From: Moheibacter sp035515075
GTDB lineage: Bacteria > Bacteroidota > Bacteroidia > Flavobacteriales > Weeksellaceae
Assembly (NCBI GenBank): GCA_035515075.1
Contig: DATJBZ010000023.1
Location: 1-50,379 of the forward strand
Direction: 5' to 3'
Length of the DNA: 50,379 nucleotides
Made by a program: the position numbers and the translations under genes. Below are positions 34,468-41,551 of the stretch, piece after piece. Under the pieces are notes generated by a model. It had not been told where the DNA came from. It did not search any database and saw nothing but the letters and a program-made list of their open reading frames with translations. Numbering within the stretch: position 1 is the stretch's first letter; every line of letters starts with the position of its first letter.

Positions 34468-34947
34468 TCAATCCACTTTGATGTCCAAAACTTCAAACTG
34501 CAATTGGGTGCCATTGGGCAAAGCGATGTCTGCGATTTCACCGATTTTTTTGCCCAACAAACCTTTGGCAATCGGTGTGTTGACAGAAATTTTTCCTTTG
34601 GAAAGATCGGCTTCTGTTTCTGGAACCAATTGGTAATTCATTTCCATGTTGTTCGCCAAGTTTTTAATTTTCACCTTAGACAAAATAGAAATTTTTGAGT
34701 GGTCCAAAAGCGCAGGGTCGATGACACGTGCATTGGCAATTTGGTCTTGCAGTTTTGCAATTTTCAGTTCCAAAAGACCTTGTGCTTCTTTGGCTGCATC
34801 GTATTCTGCGTTTTCAGACAAATCGCCTTTGTCTCTGGCTTCTGCAATTTGTTGGGAAATTCTTGGGCGTTCTTTGGATTCCAATTCATCCAAACTTGCC
34901 CTTAATTTATCCAATCCTTCTTTCGTTACATATTGTATATTTGTCAT
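34468..34947 (-). CDS. greA: Transcript cleavage factor GreA
   Basis: 159 residues. The N-terminal coiled coil carries the acidic tip (RDKGDLSENAEYDAAKE), which enters the RNA polymerase secondary channel to stimulate cleavage of backtracked RNA. The C-terminal FKBP-like domain (TPIAKGLLGKKIGEIADI) docks on polymerase. First gene of the greA-HIT-TPR operon. Its leader contains a terminator-like hairpin (separate entry). Confidence 0.96.
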   Translation of the reverse strand: MTNIQYVTKEGLDKLRASLDELESKERPRISQQIAEARDKGDLSENAEYDAAKEAQGLLELKIAKLQDQIANARVIDPALLDHSKISILSKVKIKNLANNMEMNYQLVPETEADLSKGKISVNTPIAKGLLGKKIGEIADIALPNGTQLQFEVLDIKVD

Positions 34948-34954
34948 CTCTAAT

Positions 34955-34993
34955 CAATTTAAAAAAGAATAATCCTACGGGCTTTCCGCAGGA
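34955..34993 (-). promoter_or_regulatory. Terminator-like hairpin in the greA leader
   Basis: On the minus-strand RNA, TCCTGCGG (34993-34986) pairs with CCGTAGGA (34980-34973), 8 bp with one G-U, 5-base loop, and is followed by UUAUUCUUUUUU. It lies between the greA promoter and ATG, so it would end transcription before greA unless bypassed. Confidence 0.65.
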
Positions 34994-35002
34994 CTATCTA
35001 GG

Positions 35003-35035
35003 CAAAGATAATCAAATTTAATAGAGTGAATACAA
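35003..35035 (-). promoter_or_regulatory. Promoter of greA
   Basis: TTG (35035-35033), 22 bases, TATCTTTG (35010-35003) on the minus strand. A second possible -7 element, TAAATTTG, lies at 35020-35013. Transcription would start near 34998, about 50 bases before the greA ATG. Confidence 0.7.
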
Positions 35036-35478
35036 TGAAACAAAATATTTTGAAAGCCTTAACAGTCTTGGTATTGATGGGGTTAATCAGTTTTGCAAGC
35101 GCTTGTAAGGACGATGATGGACAAAGAAGTTGCAATCCAGAATATGTGATTTCCGCTTTCATCAATGTCAATTTGCCCTTGTACAGCAATGTAGAAAATA
35201 GGGGTTGGACCTATGTCAGTACAGAAGGAACAGGCACGAGAGGGATCATTGTGGTGAAACTGCCCAACAACCGATACAAAGCCTATGACCGAAATGCGCC
35301 ACACCTTTGTCCATCGCCCAATTCGACTTTGGAAGTAGTGGACGACATCAAATTGTATTGTCCAGAAGATGGGGCCGAATGGATTTTATTGACGGGCGAG
35401 CCGATCAAAATCGCCAACCGCTCTCCACGTGTTTATCAAGCAGTGCGTGTGGGAGACATCATCAGTATAGCAAATTAG
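35035..35478 (+). CDS. Rieske-fold-like lipoprotein without iron-sulfur ligands
   Basis: 147 residues from the ATG at 35035. A lipoprotein signal ends at FASAC. The body reads like a Rieske domain (IIVVKLPNNRYKAYDRNAPHLCP; IKLYCPEDGAEWILLTGEP) but the usual CxH and CxxH cluster ligands are replaced (PHLCPS, CPEDGAEW). So the fold is probably kept without the 2Fe-2S cluster. Similar proteins occur in flavobacteria, from memory; function unknown. It is divergent from greA and followed by ybaB 13 bases downstream. Confidence 0.75.
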   Translation: MKQNILKALTVLVLMGLISFASACKDDDGQRSCNPEYVISAFINVNLPLYSNVENRGWTYVSTEGTGTRGIIVVKLPNNRYKAYDRNAPHLCPSPNSTLEVVDDIKLYCPEDGAEWILLTGEPIKIANRSPRVYQAVRVGDIISIAN

Positions 35479-35491
35479 AAAAAAGAAAAAT

Positions 35492-35809
35492 ATGTTTGGA
35501 AATATCATGGAAATGATGGGCAAATTGAAGTCCATCCAAGGGAATTTCGAAGAATTAAAAAATGAATTGGATAGTCGTGTTTTTACAGAAACATCTGCCG
35601 ATGGGAATTTGTCCATCACAATGACCGAACTCGCGACCATTCAAGACCTGAAAATCAGTCCAGAATTGTTGAATGATGCAGAGCAATTGGAAGACATGTT
35701 GGTGGTATTGTTGAACAAATCCTTGGAGAAAGTCAAGAAAAATGCGATCGAAGCGGCCAAGAAGACGGCCAAAGAAAGTTTACCGCCCATTCCTGGGTTG
35801 GGCCTTTGA
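35492..35809 (+). CDS. YbaB/EbfC-family nucleoid-associated protein
   Basis: 105 residues with the family pattern: Met/Gly-rich start, a long N-terminal helix (MMGKLKSIQGNFEELKNEL), beta strands with SADGNLSITMTE, and a long C-terminal helix with LEDMLVVLLNKSLEKVKKN. It binds DNA as a dimer. In other bacteria the gene sits next to recR/dnaX; here it follows a Rieske-like lipoprotein gene by 13 bases. Confidence 0.88.
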   Translation: MFGNIMEMMGKLKSIQGNFEELKNELDSRVFTETSADGNLSITMTELATIQDLKISPELLNDAEQLEDMLVVLLNKSLEKVKKNAIEAAKKTAKESLPPIPGLGL

Positions 35810-35817
35810 TTGTAGGC

Positions 35818-35858
35818 TTTTTTGGATCAACTGAAAATAGCGTAAGTTGATCCAAAAA
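35818..35858. terminator. Bidirectional terminator ybaB/GNAT
   Basis: TTTTTTGGATCAACT and AGTTGATCCAAAAA form a perfect stem with T and A tracts on the flanks, between two convergent genes. Confidence 0.88.
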
Positions 35859-35864
35859 TGCCAC

Positions 35865-36344
35865 TCAATTGATGGGAACTTCTACGATGTACAAGAAGAA
35901 GTTTTTGCCTTTGCTTTGGATTTTGTCCAAAATTTTAGCCCCTCTTTTTTTGAAGAAATTCAGTCCGTTGGGATCCAAAACCAAGGTGACTGCCTGGACT
36001 TCATTGTCTTTTAAATAATTCTGAGCATATTTGAACATGGCTGAGCCATAGCCTTTGCGCATGTACGGCGTGTCCACCCAATATTGTGCAATTCTGGTCG
36101 TAGGTTGAATTTTTTCCAAAGCAAAAAAACCAACAATTTCATCTTCCAAAGTCGCTTTGATGACCGTATGGTTTTTTAGAAAATCTTCAGTGATGGTCAA
36201 ACTTTGGTTCCACAATTCCATGGCTTCTTTCGAGTAACCCCAATGCCGTTTGGAGCGTTTGGCTAAATTGCTCAAATCTTCCGCATCGTTGGGTGTTGCA
36301 GGAAGGAAAATCATGTCTTCGGGCGGTAGTTTAGAGTAATTCAT
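35865..36344 (-). CDS. GNAT-family N-acetyltransferase
   Basis: 159 residues. The acetyl-CoA-binding segment is YMRKGYGSAMFKYAQNYLKD (GYGSAMF), preceded by a strand VGFFALEKIQ and followed by the TLVLDPNGLNFFKKRGAKI region. It transfers an acetyl group to an unknown amine. A start at the later Met (35 bases in) is also possible. It is monocistronic and convergent with ybaB. Confidence 0.85.
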   Translation of the reverse strand: MNYSKLPPEDMIFLPATPNDAEDLSNLAKRSKRHWGYSKEAMELWNQSLTITEDFLKNHTVIKATLEDEIVGFFALEKIQPTTRIAQYWVDTPYMRKGYGSAMFKYAQNYLKDNEVQAVTLVLDPNGLNFFKKRGAKILDKIQSKGKNFFLYIVEVPIN

Positions 36345-36482
36345 AAGCGTTAATTGTTATTGTTAAAAAATCCAAGATACAATTTTTCTATCAATTGCGT
36401 TGTTAAAAATTTTCCTTGATTTTTTTAAGAATTCAACTCTTTCTAAATGGGCTGAAAAGTCCATCTTCTCCACCAAATATTT

Positions 36483-36490
36483 TATCTTTG
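36483..36490 (+). promoter_or_regulatory. -7 element of the ureohydrolase gene
   Basis: TATCTTTG lies 19 bases before the ATG at 36510. No TTG at standard spacing was seen upstream. Confidence 0.5.
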
Positions 36491-36509
36491 CCGATTAAAT
36501 TTATAGAGC

Positions 36510-37598
36510 ATGACCAAGCAAGAAATCATCGATTCATTTGATCCCAATCAGCCCGGTTTAGCCGACGCTACTTTGTATGGCTTGCCATTTTCGGCAGCAA
36601 TGAGTGAAATCATCATTGTGCCTGTTCCGTGGGAAGTCACAGTGAGTTATGGCGCAGGCGCATCAGAAGGAGTTGATGCGGTTTTTGAGGCTTCTTTTCA
36701 AGTGGATTTGTACCACCAAGAATTTCCTGAATTGTGGAAATTGGGCATTTACATGGATGCGACCACAGCGGATTGGAAAAACCAAAGCGATCAATTGAAG
36801 AAAATGGCCCAACCCATCATTGAAGCTTTAGAAAATGGTGAAGTCGTAGATGAAAGCCATGCTTTGTTTGTGGATTTAAATGAAATTAACCAAGCCAGCG
36901 AAAGCTTAAAGAATCAAGTGAAATCAAAGGTTTTGGGCTGGTTGAACCAAGGAAAGTTGGTCGGTTTACTGGGTGGCGACCATTCGACGCCTTTGGGGTA
37001 TTATGAAGCCCAAGCAGAAAAACACGATGATTTTGGGATTTTGCATTTGGATGCGCACATGGATTTGAGAGAAGCTTACGAGGGATTTGAACAATCGCAT
37101 GCGTCCATTATGTACAATGCGTTGAAAATTCCTCAATTGAAAAAAATCGTTCAAGTCGGTATCCGCGATTTTTGTGAACAAGAAGTAGAAGTCATTCAAA
37201 ATTCAGGAGAAAAAGTCAAAGTATTTACTGATGCTGACATCAAAAAAGCTGCTTTCGAAGGCATGCTTTGGCAACAACAATGTTTGGCGATTCTCAATGA
37301 ATTGCCCCAAAAAGTACACATCAGTTTTGACATCGATGCTTTGTATCAATGGTATTGTCCCAATACAGGGACGCCAGTGCCAGGTGGATTGTCTTTTGAG
37401 CAAGCGACGTATTTGTTGAACGCTTTGGCACAATCAGGAAAAGAAATCATCGGTTTTGATTTGGTGGAAGTAGCGCCTGGTGAAGACGATTGGGATGGAA
37501 ATGTCGGTGCGAGAATGTTGTTCCATTTGTGTGGTGTTTTGGCGAAATCACAAAAGTTGAACGTTGGAGAAAGCATCGATTTTGATGTTTTGGGTTAA
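36510..37598 (+). CDS. Agmatinase/formimidoylglutamase-like ureohydrolase
   Basis: 362 residues. The binuclear manganese motifs are GGDHS (155-159), DAHMD (181-185) and SFDIDALY (~272), with the C-terminal GFDLVEVAPGEDD. The family cleaves arginine, agmatine, formiminoglutamate or guanidino compounds, releasing urea or formamide. The C-terminal motif has Asp-Ala-Leu-Tyr where agmatinases usually have Asp-Xaa-Xaa-Asp-Pro, so the substrate cannot be fixed from sequence. Probably cytosolic. Confidence 0.85.
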   Translation: MTKQEIIDSFDPNQPGLADATLYGLPFSAAMSEIIIVPVPWEVTVSYGAGASEGVDAVFEASFQVDLYHQEFPELWKLGIYMDATTADWKNQSDQLKKMAQPIIEALENGEVVDESHALFVDLNEINQASESLKNQVKSKVLGWLNQGKLVGLLGGDHSTPLGYYEAQAEKHDDFGILHLDAHMDLREAYEGFEQSHASIMYNALKIPQLKKIVQVGIRDFCEQEVEVIQNSGEKVKVFTDADIKKAAFEGMLWQQQCLAILNELPQKVHISFDIDALYQWYCPNTGTPVPGGLSFEQATYLLNALAQSGKEIIGFDLVEVAPGEDDWDGNVGARMLFHLCGVLAKSQKLNVGESIDFDVLG

Positions 37599-37627
37599 TT
37601 GTCAGTTGAATTTAATCCAGAGAATCG

Positions 37628-37656
37628 TTGAAGCCGGGAAGTTTTTTATATTTTTG
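37628..37656 (+). promoter_or_regulatory. Promoter of the TlpA-like gene
   Basis: TTG at 37628-37630, 18 bases, TATTTTTG at 37649-37656. It lies 23 bases before the ATG at 37680. Confidence 0.75.
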
Positions 37657-37679
37657 AACTTTATTAAGAATTGATTTTG

Positions 37680-38246
37680 ATGAAAAAACAATGGATCGTT
37701 GCATGCCTTAGTGCATTTTTTATGTGGAATTGTCAATCCAAAAATGAAGCCGTCGAAGTAGGTGGCGTGACAGAAAGAACACCAGAAGAGTTGGCGGAAA
37801 TGAAAGAATATGCGCCGACATTTACTTTTGAATCGATTGATGGTGGCCAGATCGCTTTGGAAGATTGGAAAGGAAAATACGTTTACATCGATGTTTGGGC
37901 CACTTGGTGCGGTCCTTGTTTGCGACAAATTCCAGCGATGAAAGCATTGGAAGAAAAATACCGTGGACAGAACATAGAAATCGTGAGCATCTCTGTGGAC
38001 AGCGAGCGTGACAAAGAGAAGTGGAAAAAAGTGGTGGAGGCACGAGGAATGCAAGGAACGCAATTGTACGCGGGACAAACCTCTTCTTTTCACAATGATT
38101 ACCAAATCAGGAGCATTCCTAAATTTATTTTGATCGGCAAAGAAGGTGAAATCATCAGTCAAAATCCACCACGTCCGATGGACCACCGAACGGGAGAACT
38201 GAACCAAGAATTGACCGACATCTTGGACCAACTGTTAACGCAATAA
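37680..38246 (+). CDS. TlpA/ResA-like thiol-disulfide oxidoreductase
   Basis: 188 residues from the ATG at 37680; a TTG three codons earlier is possible. Signal segment with Cys18 (FFMWNC) suggests a lipoprotein, though the lipobox is weak. A thioredoxin domain follows with the active site WATWCGPC (73-80) and KYVYIDV just before, plus the cis-proline loop SIPKFILI. It reduces or isomerises disulfides in the periplasm. It is followed by DUF493 after 9 bases. Confidence 0.9.
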   Translation: MKKQWIVACLSAFFMWNCQSKNEAVEVGGVTERTPEELAEMKEYAPTFTFESIDGGQIALEDWKGKYVYIDVWATWCGPCLRQIPAMKALEEKYRGQNIEIVSISVDSERDKEKWKKVVEARGMQGTQLYAGQTSSFHNDYQIRSIPKFILIGKEGEIISQNPPRPMDHRTGELNQELTDILDQLLTQ

Positions 38247-38255
38247 AATCAAATC

Positions 38256-38537
38256 ATGGAAAATACGGAAGAATTTTACGCCAAATTCAAAACGAGTTTA
38301 GAAGAAACCACGGAGTTTCCTTCTGAATTTACCTATAAATTCATTCTGCCGACTTCGCATAAAAAATTAGCCGAAATCCAACAGGTTTTTGATGGTACCA
38401 ATCCGACTTTTCGTTCGAATGAATCCAAAAATGGGAAATATACTTCAATCACGGTGGTCATTTATGTTTTGGATGCCGATCAAGTAATTTATTATTACAA
38501 AGAAGTCGCCAAAATAGAAGGCGTCATCATGTTGTAA
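38256..38537 (+). CDS. DUF493 (YbeD-like) protein
   Basis: 93 residues, a small alpha/beta protein. FPSEFTYKFILPTS, TNPTFRSNESKNGKYTSIT and VIYVLDADQVIYYYKEV match the DUF493 family. E. coli YbeD has an ACT-like fold and may be regulatory; function not known. It follows the TlpA-like gene by 9 bases. Confidence 0.87.
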   Translation: MENTEEFYAKFKTSLEETTEFPSEFTYKFILPTSHKKLAEIQQVFDGTNPTFRSNESKNGKYTSITVVIYVLDADQVIYYYKEVAKIEGVIML

Positions 38538-38631
38538 ACATTGGTTGTCAATTTAGCTTTGGAAGCATTGAGTTGAAATGGATTTCAGTAGAAAAATCCA
38601 TTTTGCTGTGATCATTTCAATTGCAAAAACT

Positions 38632-38639
38632 TAACTTTG
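38632..38639 (+). promoter_or_regulatory. -7 element of prfC
   Basis: TAACTTTG lies inside the extended frame of prfC and 17 bases before the ATG at 38657, which supports that ATG as the true start. Confidence 0.6.
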
Positions 38640-38656
38640 CAGCCCAATTAGAAAAT

Positions 38657-40243
38657 ATGTCATTACAAAAAGAAATCAGCAGAAGAAAAACCTTTGGCAT
38701 TATTGCGCATCCCGATGCCGGTAAAACGACTTTGACCGAAAAGTTGTTGTTGTTTGGTGGCGCTATCCAAGAAGCTGGAGCGGTAAAGAGCAATAAGATT
38801 AAAAAAGGTGCGACTTCGGATTTCATGGAAATTGAGCGCCAAAGAGGGATTTCCGTAGCGACTTCGGTGTTGGCATTTGACTTTCGCGACCGAAAAATCA
38901 ACATTCTGGATACGCCAGGGCACAAGGATTTTGCCGAGGATACTTTCCGCACTTTGACTGCAGTAGATTCTGCCATAGTGGTGGTCGATGTGGCCAAAGG
39001 AGTGGAAGAGCAAACCGAAAAGTTGGTCGAAGTGTGCCGCATGAGAAAAATGCCGATGTTGGTGTTTGTCAATAAAATGGACCGCGAAGGAAAAGATGCT
39101 TTTGATTTGTTGGATGAGGTAGAGTTGAAATTGAGTTTGAAGGTAACGCCACTTTCTTGGCCGATTGGCATTGGCGCTACTTTCAAAGGAATTTACAACA
39201 TTTGGGAGAAAAATATTCAATTGTTTTCAGGAGACAACAAACAGAAAGTTGGCGAAGCGGTGGCTTTCAAAGATTTGAACGATCCGGAATTGGACGCCTT
39301 GATTGGTGCTTCATTTGCAGACAATTTAAGGGAAGAAATAGAATTGATTACCGAAGTTTATCCCCCTTTTTCTGAGGAGGAATACATGAATGGAGATTTA
39401 CAACCCGTGTTTTTTGGTTCTGCTTTGAATAATTTTGGCGTACAAGAATTGCTGAATGCCTTTGTGGACATAGCGCCACAGCCTCAAGCCAAAGAAGCGG
39501 ATGTTCGAATTGTGGAACCGATGGAAGAGAAGTTCACAGGTTTTGTGTTCAAAATTCATGCGAACATGGATCCCAAACACCGGGATCGTTTGGCGTTTGT
39601 AAAAATCGTTTCAGGAAAATTTGAACGAAATAAAAACTATCTTCATGTAAGAGCAGGAAAGCAAATGCGTTTTTCAAGTCCGAATGCGTTTTTTGCCGAT
39701 AAAAAGGAAATTGTCGATGAGAGTTTTGCGGGCGACATTGTTGGTTTACATGATACGGGGAATTTTAGAATTGGCGATACCTTGACCGAAGGTGAAAAGC
39801 TGATGTTCAAAGGGATTCCTTCGTTTTCTCCAGAACATTTCCGTTATGTCAACAATGCGGATCCGATGAAAGCCAAGCAATTGGAAAAAGGAATTGATCA
39901 GTTGATGGACGAAGGTGTGGCGCAGTTGTTTGTGTTGGAATTGAACAACCGAAAAATCATTGGGACTGTGGGCGCGCTTCAGTACGAAGTGATTCAATAC
40001 CGTTTGGAACATGAGTATGGTGCGATGGTCAATTACGAGCCGATCGGCATTTACAAAGCTTGTTGGGTAGAGGCAGAAGATGAAAAGTCAGCAGAGTTTT
40101 TGGATTTCAAACGCGTGAAACAAAAATATTTGGCCAGAGACAAATTCAACCAATTGGTATTTTTAGCGGATTCTCAATTCACCATTCAGATGACCCAAGA
40201 GAAATATCCTTCCGTGAAATTGCATTTTGTGAGTGAATTTTAA
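38657..40243 (+). CDS. prfC: Peptide chain release factor 3
   Basis: 528 residues from the ATG at 38657, matching the 529 of E. coli RF3; a start at 38621 would read through the -7 element. GTPase motifs: AHPDAGKT (17-24), QRGISVATS, DTPGHKDF, NKMDR. The RF3-specific insert and domains II and III follow (FVFKIHANMDPKHRDR; VGALQYEVIQYRLEHEY). RF3 removes RF1/RF2 from the ribosome after termination. Monocistronic. Confidence 0.96.
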   Translation: MSLQKEISRRKTFGIIAHPDAGKTTLTEKLLLFGGAIQEAGAVKSNKIKKGATSDFMEIERQRGISVATSVLAFDFRDRKINILDTPGHKDFAEDTFRTLTAVDSAIVVVDVAKGVEEQTEKLVEVCRMRKMPMLVFVNKMDREGKDAFDLLDEVELKLSLKVTPLSWPIGIGATFKGIYNIWEKNIQLFSGDNKQKVGEAVAFKDLNDPELDALIGASFADNLREEIELITEVYPPFSEEEYMNGDLQPVFFGSALNNFGVQELLNAFVDIAPQPQAKEADVRIVEPMEEKFTGFVFKIHANMDPKHRDRLAFVKIVSGKFERNKNYLHVRAGKQMRFSSPNAFFADKKEIVDESFAGDIVGLHDTGNFRIGDTLTEGEKLMFKGIPSFSPEHFRYVNNADPMKAKQLEKGIDQLMDEGVAQLFVLELNNRKIIGTVGALQYEVIQYRLEHEYGAMVNYEPIGIYKACWVEAEDEKSAEFLDFKRVKQKYLARDKFNQLVFLADSQFTIQMTQEKYPSVKLHFVSEF

Positions 40244-40456
40244 TCGAGCAAATCGCTTAAGACAGATCGTTCATCAGAAGAAATTAAGCTTTCACAAAAA
40301 ATGAAAAAAACCAAAAAACAATAAAAGAATAAGAAAGTGAACTTTGTCATAGCAGTCGATTTACTTAAATGACGGATTAATAGCAAAAGGTTGCGCTTTC
40401 TTATGAAATAAATTTTATTGCACTTGAGGTCAGAAAGTTAAAAAATGATAAAAGAT

Positions 40457-40492
40457 AAAAAAGGTCAAAAGAATTTTCTTTTGACCTTTTTT
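40457..40492 (-). terminator. Terminator of the AsnRS-like gene
   Basis: AAAAAAGGTCAAAAG and its complement with a 6-base loop, followed by T on the minus strand side. It lies just downstream of the stop at 40512. The remaining spacer (40244-40456) shows nothing. Confidence 0.82.
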
Positions 40493-40511
40493 CATGTACA
40501 AATGTGCTGAA

Positions 40512-41396
40512 TTATAACAAGCCTGATAGTTCAAAAGCGCGGATCATTCTCGGAATGCCCATGCCACCGCCTGATCTTGGGAAGAAGTCGTGTGACAAGA
40601 AATCTTCTAATTCCGCCTCTACACGGTCTTTACCAAACAATTCAAATAGCTTTTTGGCGTAATTTCCTTCTTCGATGCTGTAAAAAGATTGTCTTTGTTC
40701 TTCAGCCGAACAGCTTCTTTCTGCCGATCCGATGGTTTCAATTCCGTGCATCAAAACATCTACTTTGTGCGAAATTTCTCCAGTACGTTTCATGTTCCAA
40801 AAAGGCTGGGTACGCTCAGGAAAGTTTTCCAAGAAGAAAATCGGCCCGTATTCTTCATAGATTTTGGTTTCATCTTCCGCTTCGATGATAGAAACACCAT
40901 ATTTTGCTGACATTTCCTCATAATCTTGGTGAATGAAATCAATGGCTTTTCCAAAGCCTAAGTACTCTAATAATTCGATTTCCAACTGAATTAAATCCTG
41001 AATGGTACCATGCAATTCAAATTCAAACATCGGGAAAATGCGGTGGTGTCTTCCTTTGATGGGATTTTCTTCATTTCTGTAGCTGGTCGAAACGCAGAAA
41101 TAACCAGGAACATCCGGTTGGGTCAAAAGTTCATGTTCCAACCACATCTGGCCTGTTTGTGGCAAGGGCCAAACATTTCCGCAGTAATCATAAGCAGCGA
41201 TGGAATGTGGGTTTTCGCAGGCAGCGAGAATGCTCAAGCGATTTTGGGTGTGTACTTCAAGGTAACCTTTTTGCAAAAAAAAAGTTCTCATTTTGTTGGT
41301 AACAAAAGAGAACTTTTTCGGATCAACGATAGGCACCAATGCCAAATCATTTGCGTGGGACACGATGCCCGACGCGGTGTTCAATAACTGTTGCAT
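40512..41396 (-). CDS. Stand-alone AsnRS-like class II synthetase core (amino acid--tRNA ligase related)
   Basis: 294 residues. The class II motif 2 is SYRNEEN (Arg107) and motif 3 is GGGMGIPRMIR (276-286, catalytic Arg283). QTGQMWLEHELL and MFEFELHG match the asparagine/aspartate synthetase subclass. The N-terminal OB-fold anticodon-binding domain is missing: the protein begins within the catalytic region. Known relatives are the archaeal AsnRS paralogue AS-AR, an asparagine synthetase of 294 residues, and the PoxA/EpmA ligases. It may make asparagine from aspartate and ammonia, or modify a protein. Monocistronic, minus strand. Confidence 0.82.
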   Translation of the reverse strand: MQQLLNTASGIVSHANDLALVPIVDPKKFSFVTNKMRTFFLQKGYLEVHTQNRLSILAACENPHSIAAYDYCGNVWPLPQTGQMWLEHELLTQPDVPGYFCVSTSYRNEENPIKGRHHRIFPMFEFELHGTIQDLIQLEIELLEYLGFGKAIDFIHQDYEEMSAKYGVSIIEAEDETKIYEEYGPIFFLENFPERTQPFWNMKRTGEISHKVDVLMHGIETIGSAERSCSAEEQRQSFYSIEEGNYAKKLFELFGKDRVEAELEDFLSHDFFPRSGGGMGIPRMIRAFELSGLL

Positions 41397-41489
41397 AATT
41401 TGTGTGTATTTAAGTGTTGCATAAATTGGCGCGAATCTATGGCGAGCTTTTGAACTGACAAAATTTAAAATGATAAAATTTCAAAATAA

Positions 41490-41526
41490 AAATCCTGAGT
41501 TGCTGTGAATCAGTAACTCAGGATTT
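41490..41526 (-). terminator. Terminator of pckA
   Basis: AAATCCTGAGTT and its complement, with a short mismatch and 5-base loop, precede a T-rich tract on the minus strand, directly after the pckA stop at 41552. Confidence 0.8.
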
Positions 41527-41551
41527 GTTAAAGTTTTATTTTCATTCAAAA

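Noticed and set aside
40244..40456. Search for a small gene or RNA between prfC and the AsnRS-like gene
   Set aside because: Only short broken frames and A-rich sequence; no hairpin apart from the terminator at 40457-40492.
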